Assembly: GCA_003427395.1 (NCBI GenBank)
Contig: BFEA01000096.1
Location: forward strand, 2,024,609-2,061,482
Source of the DNA: Chara braunii
Lineage: Eukaryota > Streptophyta > Charophyceae > Charales > Characeae
DNA: 36,874 bases
Direction of reading: 5' to 3'
This document shows, one piece after another, positions 18,771 through 30,700 of this stretch. The first letter of the stretch is position 1. Every line of letters begins with the position of its first letter. The translations under genes were made by a program, and so were the position numbers. The notes beneath the pieces were generated by a model. It was not told the origin of the DNA. It was given only the letters and a program-made list of their open reading frames with translations, and did no database searches.

Positions 18771-19850
18771 CGCGGCTGCTGCTGCCTGCGCACACGGCCA
18801 CGTGCCAGCCTGTGGTGGGACCGAAGACCCCCCTGCTTAGGGGGCTGCTCTACAGTGGAGAGGGCCTGCTCACACAGCAGACCCTACATCTGGACATCTG
18901 CAGAAGTGCTGCTGGGGGCTGATCAAGATCTCAGCCCCCCCCCCTCTCTCCTCCAACTGGCTGCTGCAGCAAAGACCAAGACCCTCCTGGTCTTGGTGTA
19001 CCTTGTGCCCTTGGAAACACCAAGGGCCAGGTATCACTCCCTTCTCCCCTCTCCCTCTACTAACCCACTCTTCTCTTACTGACCCCTTCTCTTTCCCCCA
19101 CCTTCCACTGCATCTTTTCTCTCCTCCTTTCATCTTCCTCACCTCACCTTTCTCCCACCACCCATTCTTTTACTCTATTTTCTTCATCTCTTCTTTTCTT
19201 TCCTTCTTTCTCCTCCTTTCTTGATCCCTGTCCACCTTTCCCCATCCCTCCTCTCCCCCAACTACCTCCCTCTTTATCTTTTTCTCTCCTCCCACCTATT
19301 TCTTTCTTTTCTCCTTCACTTTTTCATTCCCCTTCCCCCCTACTTCGAATTTTTTTCTGTTTTCTTCTTTCCACCTCTCTTTTGATTTATCTTTTCTCTT
19401 TTCCAAAAATTCGAAATCTCTTCTTTCCCACCCTCTTTTCTTATTTTCTGATTTATTTTATTTATTTTTATTTATTCTGAAAATTCGAATTTCTTGGCGG
19501 CAACCCTAAATCTGATTAGGTGTTAGCCTTTCTTGCTTTCGGCACACGTTTTGGCCCCGTGGGGGTAACGAAGTGCAGCTGAAATTTTCTGATTTTCTCT
19601 TACTTAGTCTTTTTGGCACACTTCGACCCCATGGGGGTAACGAAATGCTGCCAAAAATTTTGAAAAATCAGATAACCCATTTCTCCCCACCTCCTCACAT
19701 ATTTATTTATTTATTTATTTATTATTTCTTTATTTATTTCCTAAAATTTCTTTTTATTATTTGCGGCATCTCTAGTGCGCTCACCTTGGTCTCTCCTTTT
19801 CCCTTGGCACATTCTTGACCCCGTGGGGAGTAGGGAAATGCTGCCGAAAA

Positions 19851-19911
<61 letters not shown>
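18771..19911 (+). other. Element B leader: pyrimidine tract, repeats, (TA)n
   Basis: Non-coding stretch between the PBS and gag. 19040-19480 is almost pure T/C. Three related ~50-base repeats occur at 19541-19592, 19615-19663 and 19806-19852. (TA)n fills 19861-19912. Such long structured leaders usually hold packaging and dimerisation signals. Confidence 0.6.
19541..19852 (+). repeat. Three ~50-bp leader repeats with CCCCRTGGGG palindrome
   Basis: Each copy reads GGCACA..TTGACCCC(A/G)TGGGG followed by TAACGAAATGCTGCC and AAAATT, with variation: 19541-19592, 19615-19663, 19806-19852. The second carries the perfect palindrome CCCCATGGGG. Confidence 0.8.

Positions 19912-19912
<1 letters not shown>
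19861..19912. repeat. (AT)n microsatellite
   Basis: 26 AT dinucleotides just upstream of gag. Confidence 0.97.
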
Positions 19913-19916
<4 letters not shown>

Positions 19917-19998
19917 TTCCCTTTCCATCCTTTTACTTATTTCTTTAATTAATTTTATCGCACCCTTACAGGCGCAGGTGGCGACCCTTGCCGCCGGC

Positions 19999-21834
19999 AT
20001 GTATCAACTCCAGGACGCTGTGTGTCCGTCATCTCCTGGCTCCCAGTCCGGGTCCCCCGTCCTCCGACAGGGTGGCCACGACGGAGCTTCCTCCTCCGTT
20101 GCCCCTGACCCGACCATCTTGGTGACTGTCCACGCCCCTAGCACGACGGCCGCCACGAGCCAGCCCCCCCCTCAGTCTTTGGGCGCACCCGCCCAGATCC
20201 CGGTCACTACAGCCACGGTACAACAACCCGCTACCATGGTCTCAGCTTTTCCGGGTGCTCCGCTTCTCCCTTCCCTTCGCACGACCGCAGCGCCACCTGG
20301 CTCTCCGCCCTCTGGGATGCCCCGCGCCGCTTGTGCCTCCACCCCCTCCACTCTTCCTCCCGCCACCCCTCGATCTCGCGGACGAGATTGCCCAGCTCCG
20401 GACCGACCTCGCCCTCTTACGACTTTAGCCACCCCCACCCTCACAGGTGGTCGCGCCTTCGGGCGCACCCCCTACCTCCTCTACCCTTCCTCCCATGCAG
20501 GCTCGCTTTCCGTGCCCTGCACCCTACACAACTCCTTCCTACCTTCTTCCTACTCTCGCGGTTGTTGCGACCTCTTCTACCGCAGCACCCTCGCAGTCTG
20601 CCGCTGTTGCCACCGCCGCTCCCCCATGCGGCCCGGGCGCACAGTCAGCTGCGCCCCTTTCTCCAGGACCTGCGCCGACTTACTCAGCCGTGGCACAGGC
20701 CTCCGCTCCTCGATCCCCTCGCCGCCAAAACGGTGGCGCACCACTCATCCGCTTGTCGGACGTTGCCTTGTATGACGTACAGGCATACGCGTGTCTCGGT
20801 GGCTGCAGTCTGCCACCCGCACACTCCAGCTCATGGGCGCCACACCCGAGACGTGGGTGGGTCACCTCTCCACGCGCCTGCGAGGCGGTCCTTTTGAGGC
20901 CTGGGAGGATTTCTATGCCTACTCCCTTCGTGAGGGTCGGACTCCGACCTTCGTGGATTTCCAGGCGTTCCTCGAGGATCGGTTCGGAGCCCGATACGAC
21001 GTGACTGACGCCTTCGAGCGTGTCGTCACTACACGCTGGTCCGACTCTCGTGGCGCTACCGGCCTGGATCGCCACATCCAGGTCTTTCAGGATGCCCGCC
21101 TCGTTTGCGACGTGGCGTTCCTCCCCGAGGCTACCCTTACCGATCGTTTCTTGGCCAGCCTTCCGCTCGAGTACCGCTCCGAGCTATGGCGGTACGAGTT
21201 CACATCGGCCCCACAGGCTTACGAGGCCGNCNGGGACCACCAGCGGATGCGAGCCCGTCTTCACCCCACCTCCTCCTCCCAGCCCCAGCGCACGGGCTAC
21301 GCCTCCTCCTCCTCTCACGACACTTCCCAGCGCTGTTCCCCTTTTCGCGGTCGCCCCCGCCGTTCCACGCAGCAGGGCCGCCACTTCTCGCGCCGCTTCA
21401 GCGCGCTGGAGTATGGTGAGGAGGACGCTGTTGCCCCACTGTCACCTGAGGGCGACCACACCGACGACCTCGATCTCTGCGAGGTCGTCCACTATCACTT
21501 GGAGGACTCGACCCTCACTGCAGCTGAGCGCCTTCAGCTTACGCTCTCCGCCCTCTTTCGGGCACGCAGCCGCCCCGGTCACGCTGGCTCGTCGCCCCCT
21601 GAGGTCCCTCAGGAGGACCTCCCTCAGGGCTTCGTCCCTCCTCGCGGTGTCCTTTCCGCTGAGGAGCGCGCGACTATTCTGGGCCGACGTGGGTGTTTGC
21701 GCTGCCGCTTGGACGGTCATACCTCCTCGCGGTGCCCTTACACTACCGCCCTCGACCGCCACTACGCTGATCTTTCTCGTCAGCGTCGTGCTCAGTCACC
21801 CCCCGGCGCCTCACGTCCCCGCGGCGCCTCCTAG
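19999..21834 (+). pseudogene. gag: Element B gag with frame changes
   Basis: ATG 19999 opens a Ser/Pro/Thr-rich N-terminal part. At about 20350 coding character moves to the +1 frame, where LDLADEIAQLRTDLALLRL (20369-20425, coiled-coil-like) runs into TAG 20426-20428 and continues to about 20785. It then returns to the first frame for the capsid-like part (WLQSATRTLQLMG...WVGHLSTRLRGGPFEAWEDF...FLEDRFG, 20800-21250, a typical gypsy capsid) and a CCHC knuckle CLRCRLDGHTSSRC (about 21699-21740, CX2CX4HX4C). It ends at TAG 21832-21834. The two compensating shifts may be real indels or assembly errors near C runs. Gag packages the RNA. Confidence 0.8.
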
Positions 21835-21839
21835 CCACG

Positions 21840-24800
21840 GTGCAGTGTACACCTGCGCCCTCCTCAGTAGTGGGCTTCCCGACATCTCTGTCGCGGTTCG
21901 CTCCTCTCGCTACTGGAGTTGAGGTGTCGCAGGACTCGACAGAGTGTACTCAGCCCTCTGTCGTAGTACCTTCTGCGCCTCCGCAGACCACCGTCTCCCC
22001 TCCTTCCCCGCCGCGACTACCGACGAGTCGAGCCATTCGCTCAGCCCGTTGCAGCGAGCAGCTTGCTACTCGCGAGGACGTTGTGTCCTCTCTTCTCGAC
22101 TGGAGCATGCTCCAGGCTCGTCAGGAGCGACTCACCCTCCATGTCGCTGCACTGCATCGCCTTCTCGCCATCCTCTCTGACCCTGATCGCACCCTCCCGA
22201 TCATCCCAGTACGACTCGGGACCTCCACGAGGGTGTACTCAGCGTTGTGGGATTCCGGTTCTCAGGGCGACTTCATTCACCCACGCATGGTGAAGGAAGC
22301 CCGCTTACCCATGACAGGGTCTCCGACTCTCATCTCCGTTACCCTAGGGGATGACAAGACCCAGCGCTTCTTCGATCAGACGGTCACCGACCTCCCCTTC
22401 TTTCTCACTCTCGAGCCGACTGATCATTCCCCGGCGTCTCGTCGCCACCGCTCCTCTGCACATTTCGATGTGATGGAGACGGGGTACGACTTTATTCTCG
22501 GCACTCCGTGGTCTCGTCGGTTCCACAACACCGAGGCCGATTGGGCGACCCACACTCTCGTTCTCAAAACGAAGTGTGGACAGACGCATCACGTACCTTT
22601 CATAGGTACCACGGCGATACAACGCCCCAATCCTCCTCCCCCGGAGCCTTCAGTGCCCACACCATCCCCCTCTATCACAGTCACCTCGCCTCGGCAGTTC
22701 GCTCACTTCATTCGACAGGACGACGTCACCTTCTTTATGGTGGACGTGACGGATCTCTTACACTATGATCCACCCTGTCCTGACGCCGAGCTCATCCCTC
22801 TGGAGCGAGATCCTCCCTCTATCTCCATGGCTCCCATCTCTACTTCCGTCTCTCCGCCGTCCGTCGAGTCCACCCCGCCGTCGTGCGCTGACGCTGACGC
22901 TGAGGAACTCGCACGATATACGGCTGACCTGGAGCCCGCAGTTCATGACCTCATCCGTGAGTACCATGACGTTTTTCCATCGTCGTTCTCGTACGTCGGC
23001 ATCCTACCGATGCGTGACGTCGAGCACTCCATTCAGCTTGTGCCTGACTATCGTGTTCACCACCAGGCACCCTACAGACTCCCGATTCCCGAGGCCACCG
23101 AACTCAAGCGTCAGCTTGAGGAGCTCCTGAGACTGGGTTTCATTAAACCCAGCAACTCCCCATGGGGTGCACCCGTCCTCTTTGCTCGCAAAGCGGATGG
23201 AACTCTCCGTCTCTGCATCGACTATCGCGGTCTCAACCGCTACACGATTAAGAACAACTACCCCATGCCTCATTCCGATGAGTTGTTCGACTGCCTTGCA
23301 GGCAACTGCTTCCTTACGAAGATTGATCTTCGTAGCGGTTACCATCAGATCCGCGTCGCTGAAGCCGACCAGCCGAAGACAGCGTTCCGATTGCGCTTCG
23401 GCTACTACGAGCTTACGGTGATGCCATTCGGCCTCACCAATGCACCCGCCACCTTACAGAGGGCGATGAACGACATCTTCAGGGACATCCTGGAGCAGTA
23501 CATTCTTGTCTACCTCGACGATATCCTGGTCTACAGTCGTACCCTTGAGGAGCACCTCAGACACCTCTGCGACGTCCTTGAGCGCTTGCGCAGACATGGC
23601 TTCTACGCCAAGCTGAGCAAGTGCCGCTTTGCCCAGCACAAAGTGGATTTCTTAGGACACTACGTGTCTGACCAGGGTCTCCACATGGACGACGCGAAGA
23701 TCACTGCTATTGCGGAGTGGCCTGCTCCCACATCCGTCAAGCAGCTTCGCCGCTTCCTAGGCCTGACCAGCTACTATAGTAACTTCATCCGGGGATACGC
23801 TAGGTATTCCTACGTCCTTACCTCCACCCTCCTCCGGAAGAACCCACCCTGGGCTTGGACACCCCTCCACGAGGACGCCTTCCGCGCCCTCAAGAAGGCG
23901 GTGACATGCGCACCGGTTCTTCACCTACCCGATTTTGANNGCCCTTTTATCCTTACCACCGATGCGTCAGACTTCGCTGTAGGAGCAGTGCTTTCTCAGG
24001 TCTTCCCCTCCTCTCGTGATTCCTCTCATCCTCGTATCCCTCGCTTCCCACCACCTACCCCTACCACTGCTTCCCGACTGACACCTACTCGTCCAGCTAC
24101 TGACGAGCCTTCTATTGACGATTCTCCTACCATCGCCGAGGATGGCACTGTCGAGACTCGCTCAGGTGATTGTCCGATAGCCTTCTACTCCCGTCAGCTC
24201 CTGCCCGCCGAGATAAACTACACTGCTGATGAACGTGAGGTTCTCACAGTAGTTTATGCCGCTCGGCACTGGCGTCACTACCTGCACGGGGCACCATTCA
24301 CGGTGCGCACGGACAACTCTGTTGTCCAGGCTTTTCTGACAAAGTCGAAGCTCACTCCTCGACAGGCTAGCTGGTGGCGCGACCTATCCGAGTTTAGTTT
24401 CACCACTGAGCATATCAAGGGTGAGACTAATCGGGTCGCAGATGCCCTCTCCCGGCGCCCTGACCACGACCAGGAGCACATCCAGCTCTCTTCCATCTTG
24501 GTCACCACCGTCCACCACTCGGTGATCGACGAGTTTAGCACTCAGTACCGCCACTGCCCCGACTATCGCGATATCCACGTGACCCTTCGGAGTGGCAAGA
24601 CCGTCCCGAACTACTCTCTCGGGGACAACGGTCTTGTGTACTGGCACGGTTCACAGGGCACNAGAGAGCCCCGTATTTGCGTTCCCTCCACTGGACAGCT
24701 ACGTGTCCGAGTAGTAGCAGAGTTCCATGACCAGGCAGCTGTCGGTCATATGGGCTTCCACAAGACGTTGGCTCGTGTGAGCCGCCTGTACGTCTGGCCG

Positions 24801-26195
24801 AAGCGCAAGGACTTTGTGAAGGACTACGTCGCAGAGTGTCCCACCTGTCAGGAGGTGAACAGTGCGAACCACCTGCCTTATGGTTTGCTCCAGCCTCTTC
24901 CTATCCTTGAGGGTCGTTGGCAGTCCATCTCGATGGACTTTATCGGTCCTCTTCATCCTCCGACCGCTCGCGGTCATGATGCTATCCTGGTCGTCGTCTA
25001 CCGCTTCACGAAGCGTGCATGCTTTGTTCCGTGCCGCTATGCCATCAGTGCACGTGAGGTCGCCGACATCGTGTTTGACCGAGTCGTGCGCGGCCACGGC
25101 TTACCTCTGAGCATCATATCTGACCATGACCCGCGCTTTACCAGTCGATTCTGGCGACGGCTCCACGAAGTGTACAACACTCAGCTCCGCTTCTCCTCGT
25201 CTTACCATCCTCAGACTGATGGTCAGACTGAGATCACGAACAGGACTCTCGGAGATATTCTCCGAAAGATTGTTCGTGACGACCAACAGTGGGATCTCCA
25301 TCTTACCCACGCGGAGATAGCCTACAACCACGCCATCTCGCCAGCCACGGGGATGTCGCCTTACTATTGCGACCTCGGCTATCACCCTCGTGTTCCCGTG
25401 GGCTTCCTTCGACCATCCCAGCTGCACCCCGACACGAGTTGTCCTGCGCTGGACAATTGGGTTGCACACATGACGTCGATCATGAAGACCGCACATGAGC
25501 ACATAGCCGCTTCCCAGACTCGCATGGCAGCACGTGCAAACCGATCGAGGATGGATCATCCATTTAAAGTCGGTGATGATGTACTTATCGACACCCGCCA
25601 CTTACAGCTCGAAGCGGACACGCTTCGCAAGTTTCGGCGTCACTTCTTTGGCCCATGCCGCATCCTCCAGGTCGTCGGCTCTGATACGACATCTAGCCCG
25701 GTTAGCTTCCGTGTGAAGCTGCCTGACTACCTACGCCAGACTCGTGTGCACGATGTCTACCACGTCTCGTTACTGCGTCCTTACCCCAGACCGTCTGAGC
25801 ATTTCACCGGACGACCATACGAGCGCCCTCCACCCATCATGGTGGACGGCCACGAGGAGTTCCTCGTTTAAGACATCATTGGTCACCGAGTCACCGACGA
25901 CAACCCTCCCCACGTCGAGTATCTCGTACGTTGGAAGGGTTGCCCTGATGAGGAGGCTACCTGGGAGCCCCTCGAGCACTTGCAGCACGCTCGCATGTTG
26001 GTGCGTGCCTATGACCNTGCTCGTCGTGCTGGGTTCACTGCTCCTCCTCAGNCCACTGACCCTCCTCCTTCTCCNNCGGCTGAGGAGACCGTTGAAGTCG
26101 AGCCTGCTCCATCTGAGGCAGACCTTCAGCAGCAGCCGGATGCTTCTGAGCGTCCACAGCGCACTCGTCGTCGTNCTGCTCGATANGACGATTGA
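21840..26195 (+). pseudogene. pol: Element B pol: protease, RT, RNase H, integrase, chromodomain
   Basis: The frame is -1 relative to gag and open from about the gag stop to TAA 25869-25871, then again to TGA 26193-26195. Retropepsin: WDSGSQGDFI (Asp at 22251-22253). RT: LCIDYRGLNRYTIKN, IDLRSGYHQI, MPFGLTNAPA and the catalytic YLDD (23511-23522), all intact. RNase H: TTDASDFAVGAVLSQ, YTADEREVL, RTDNSVV and VADALSRRPD, with an insertion of about 58 Ser/Pro/Thr/Asp-rich residues (24000-24173). Integrase: a complete HHCC finger (24726-24850) and catalytic Asp 24936-24938, Asp 25122-25124, Glu 25230-25232. After the TAA, DIIGHRVTDDN..VEYLVRWKGC.DEEATWEPLEHL (25872-26000) is a chromodomain, which tethers integration to marked chromatin. 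N bases occur at eleven positions. Probably recently active, now stopped before the chromodomain. Confidence 0.95.
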
Positions 26196-27343
26196 CTCTG
26201 ACTTACCTTCCCACGTCTTTGACTTCTCAGTACTCCATCCANATCAGTTTTGCTACTTCAGCTCGTCGACACTGCGGCTCTTCCTCGACGGCATTCCGGA
26301 CTTCTCATCGTGGACGTCATTGGCAGCTTCATGGACTTCATCACTATCAGCTCTGCCTACTTCAGACGTCGTCACTCTTTTACCACTCTACCCTGTACAG
26401 TACCCTACTTGTGTCGCATGATGGTCTCCCTTTAGCCGGGTTCCTCTAAGTTGGGCTCTCCCTTGGTATATGCATAGGCATCGGGACCGTAGCATTGCCC
26501 TGGCTTCCCATCTTACAGATCTAGCTCCGACCTCCCTCACTTTAGGAGTCATTTGCATGATTCCCTTACCCATCATCTTTCTACCCTTCACCGGCCCTCA
26601 CGCCCTAGTTAGGCAGCCCCGCATGCTTCACCTAGGTGCGCCCAGTATACCAGGCTCCCTTGTTCCCTTGAATGGTTGACCCTCCATAGCGGTCACCCCT
26701 TAGTCAAGCATTACCCGCCCTGATGGTCTATCTGTTAGGGTCATTGGTTCTGTTCGCTCCCAGTTCCCTACCCTCATTGAGCCTGATGACATGTGTTTTC
26801 CCCTGTCACTATGTGTGGATGCCCTTAGGAGTTTTCGACCCCTAGGCTGCATTCACCACCCTCAGAGACCATCCCACCCTTTGGTTTGTGACACACTTCT
26901 CATGTGACATATGGTTGTCTTGTTGATTGCTTTGTTGCTCTCAGACTGAGGCTACTGCCTCCGACATTTCTAGGATTTAGCTGTTCTNCTTTTGCTGTTC
27001 TTAGGACTTATACACTAGTCAGTTGTTACCAGACTGAGGCTAGTGCCTCCAACATTCTAGGATCTAGTTGTCNCTACTTTCTGCTTTCCTAGGACATGTA
27101 TGCTAGTTAGTTGCTTTTGCTTTCCTANGACNTGTATGTTAGTTAGTTGCTTCTGCTTTCACTTAGGCTGTTAGCTGTGACATTGCTGTTTTGTGACATT
27201 TTATATCCTAGGTTGCATCGCATGGACTCATCATGGACCTTGCTCCGCATCCTAGACTACTCAGGTTTCTTTTCTTTGGTAGATTTCCGCTTCTTGGCGG
27301 AAGCATGTTTGTATCTAGGCGATCCATCACAGGCCGAGGATCG
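26196..27343 (+). other. Element B 3' non-coding region
   Basis: No domain-bearing frame. Two tandem repeat families sit near the end: CAGACTGAGGCTA.TGCCTCC.ACATT.CTAGGAT (about 26942-26980 and 27031-27068) and CTTTCCTAGGACATGTATG.TAGTTAGTTGCTT (about 27082-27116 and 27119-27153). No strong purine tract stands before the 3' LTR; GGCCGAGGATCG is the best candidate. Confidence 0.6.
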
Positions 27344-27653
27344 TGTAGCAAACCTCGGGTTGGCTTGTGAGACCAGCCCCTTGGCTTGTTCTCATAGGCC
27401 TGTGTTGTATTCGGGGTAGGCCAGTCCAGGCCGGTACATCTGTCGGTACCAGCCAGTCCAGTCCAGTCCCGTCAGTCCGCTGGGGTATACCCCAGCCATT
27501 GTCTGTTTTCGCTCTCATTCTTCACTTGGACATTTTGGAGTACGTGCGTTGGAGTCTTGCGTGGGGAGCTGCGCTGTGCACCTTGCTCCCTCCTTCTTCC
27601 TCCATCTCCATCTCTGTCACTAGCGGAGCACCACACCCGGTGGGTCCGCTACA
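27344..27653 (+). repeat. 3' LTR of element B
   Basis: 310 bases, TGTAGC to GCTACA, carrying the same GCTGGGGTATACCCCAGC palindrome (27479-27496). Differences from the 5' LTR cluster in the first 50 bases and around 27505-27525. Confidence 0.95.
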
Positions 27654-27658
27654 TGGAC
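27654..27658. repeat. Target-site duplication TGGAC, right copy (element B)
   Basis: Direct copy of 17855-17859, immediately after GCTACA. Confidence 0.93.
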
Positions 27659-27766
27659 ACTCTCCTCCCAACCCTGCCCTTTGCGACCTCCTGCGGTCGC
27701 CGATTGGAACCGAGTGCCCTAGTTCACCCATTGCCCCTACTAACTCCTATTCTACCATTGAACGAG

Positions 27767-30700
27767 TCACTTCCTAAGCCACGGGGAGAAGACTAATCCT
27801 CGAGAACGGTGTACCCCCACCAACTGGTTTCCCACCGCCCAGGTCTTCAGGAACCACCAGAGGGAAGCGCGGAAGGCTTTTCCCTTCTTAGCTTTCCTCC
27901 GCCAATCCACTTCTATCGCTTGCCGCAACCCTTTCTTAACAGCTCCCTTAATCTCCATGTCTGAGAACGGTCTCCTTTCGAATCTTGAGCGGTAACCGTT
28001 GCAGTCGGCCCAGATTACCGCACAAATGACCGACCTTGCTACCTGGGCAACATATGGCCATCCTCTCCCGCCTATAGACTCTTCTGGGACAAAGCCCAAG
28101 AGAACCCATTTCTCATCCCATTCAATCTCTCTGCCTCCCATCAAATACCAGTGGGACTCCCACCAACGCCAAATGCGCTTTGATGCTGGACAGTCCCACC
28201 ACAGGTGCCGTGTCGACTCGAACGGCCATCTGCAGTGGGTGCAGCCCAGGCTCACCTGTACTCCCCTTCCACACAGCCAAACAGCCGATGGGGTGACCAA
28301 CAGAGACAACAACCACAATATTCCTGCATATTTTACGTTAGGCAGATCCAGCAGCACGCTCCACAGTTTTATGAACTTCTCTGCTGTTCCCTGTAGGTCC
28401 TCCGAAAATACTGACCCCCATCTCTTGATTGCTACTGAAGCCGGTGTTCTCCGATTCTTAGCTGCCAGGCCATAGGATTCCCTCGGCGTATAGGTAGCCA
28501 AGTTCAGTCCTTGGGGGTGTGCCTTTGAGATTCTGCCTTCCAGCCAGGTCCATGCTACTGGGTCGATGGCTAGAGCGCTTAAGGAAGACTGACCCACCCA
28601 TTCCGTCTCTGTTACTCGCCAGCGGTCGTCCCTCGTCAGCACCACTCTGATCTGTGGCGGGTTGTCCCAGGACTGGATTATCCGCTCTTGTCCTTCTCAT
28701 AACCTGCCATTGGTGTCGGACACCGCCCACTCTTGTACCTTTCTAAACCCACACTCCGTCAGTCCTTGTAGCTTTCCATACTGTGGGAGGGGCCGAACGT
28801 ACAGATGGAGCATACCACGTGCCCACCGGGTCCAGCCCCTCTGGGCCCAGTATCTCTAGCCACTCTCTCGGTAGGGCCTGCCTGAGCTTTAACAAGTTAC
28901 TCTCCACATTCCGGAGGCCCCTTAGCTTTGTTGCAATCTCTCCTCTTGGCCGCCACATCCCCAGAATGGAGGCCACTGTCACCACCCCCCGCTGGACCCA
29001 CACCTTCCCAAATGCGCCGGGAGTCGTGCTCGCAAGAAATCCATTCCCTTCTGCGTCCTTGATGAGGGGGTTCTCAAATAGGCATTGTCTCAATACTTCC
29101 GCCTTCGTCACAGGGGGGGTTCTTCCAGTAGGTGGGTGGTCGACCCAGGCTCTACGTACCGCTTCCCAAAACTCCGACTTCAGCTTCCGTTTAGTGAATG
29201 AACTGATAAAGAAGCAAACCCACACGTCTCCAGGTCTGCTTAGCTTCCATTCATTCATCAGCAGTCTCTCACCCAGCAGGATCCAATCCTCCCTATGCTC
29301 TGTCATGGCTACTTTTGCAAACCAGCTCCTTAGCTGTGCTTGGTTCTTGCGGTGTGGATCTGTCAGGCCCAACCCTCCCTTGTCCTTCTCCTGTGTGACC
29401 AGGTCTCAAGCCACTTTCACCAAAAAACCTTCCTCTTTTTGTGCTCGCGGTTTCCAGAGAAACCTCGTGGCCAGCCTTTTGATTTCCGCCAACGCTGGAC
29501 CAGCTATCTCCCTTACCACTCCCACAAACCATAGCAGCGAGAACAATGCTAGGTTTATTGCCAGAGCCCGTCCGAACAGTGGCAGATGTCAAGCCGAATC
29601 CCACATCCTGAGTTTTGCCATAATCCGTTACTGCAGCACCACCCCTTGCACCGAATTTATTAGCTACAGGCCAATGAAAACCCCCAAAAACCGTTCCCCT
29701 TCTGCCGAAGCTACCCTGTGCATCCCCCATTCCACTGCCAACACAAATCCTTCAGGGAGGATATACGAGGACTTATCCCAATTCACTTGCGCCTCCGATA
29801 GCATTGAGTAGTCCTGCAACACCTCCTTGACTGCCTCCAGTGACCTCTGAGAATTCTCAGATACCAAGAACAGGTCGTCCGCGAGTGCTTTCGCCCGGCA
29901 CTCTCTCCCTTCCAACAGTGGGATCCCTCTTATCGCTGGGTGCTTCCGGATACAATTTAGCGGAATTTCCAACTGCAGCACAAACAGGAGCGGGGCGAGC
30001 AGGCATCCCTGCTGCAGCGATCTGGTGAGCTGAAAAGGGTTGGAGAGGTGCCCGTTGACCTGAACCGAGGATGACGCCCCTGTGTACATTGCTATCACCC
30101 ATCTGCAGAACCCGTCCCCGAACCTCATCTTCCTCAATGTCGTCAGCACGAACGACCATCCGACGCGGTCATAAGCTTTCTCCTGGTCGAGCAAGAGCAC
30201 CGTCATATCTCTATTCTCTACGCGGATGAGTTCCACTGATTCAATTGCTGTCAGGATGTTCAGGAAGATCGATCGACCCTGGACAAAAGCCCCTTGGTCC
30301 CGTTCTACCAGCCTTGGTAGTATCCTTCCCAAGCGAAGCGCCATCGTTTTTGCCAAAATCTTATGGTCGACGTTCAAGAGGGAGATCGGCCGGTAGTTCC
30401 TTTCATTTGCCTTATCTCCCTTTTTGAACATCAGTGAGATAACCCCATGCGTCATCGCCTCCCCCAAGTTATCTCCCGATAGCACCCTGTTGTACACTTC
30501 TACCAAGGGCGGGCCCATCGAATCCCAACAGCAGCGAAAAAACTCAACTGTTAAACCATTCCTCCCTGGCGCTTTGCCTGCAGCCATAACCTTGAGAGTC
30601 TGTGCTAACTCTTCTAGCGTTACCGGTCTGTCCAGGCTGTGTCTTTCTTGAGGAGTTAGGAGCACCTCTGTTTGCTTCCATAGGTCCTTCTCTTGCGACA

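Larger units (their letters stand above)
17860..27653 (+). mobile_element. Complete Ty3/gypsy chromovirus, element B (9794 bp)
   Basis: Both LTRs, the TG...CA ends, the target duplication, a primer-binding site, gag, pol with a C-terminal chromodomain, and an N gap in the leader are all present. The LTRs differ at about ten positions in 309 (about 97% identity by eye), so it inserted fairly recently but not just now. Frame changes in gag, TAG 20426-20428 and TAA 25869-25871 mean this copy is probably not autonomous, although its RT, protease and integrase catalytic residues are intact. It lies inside the 3' UTR of the LINE. Confidence 0.95.

Noticed and set aside
18547-19082. Proline-rich ORFs crossing the gap
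   Set aside because: They depend on a C run and 149 N; no real sequence supports them.
25942-25960. Second hammerhead core (CTGATGA)
   Set aside because: It lies in chromodomain codons and no stem II plus GAAA follows. The same holds for CTGATGA at about 8050 and at 24224.
28783-29811. 342-aa + strand ORF
   Set aside because: It is antisense to the LINE ORF2, whose - strand translation carries the recognisable domains.
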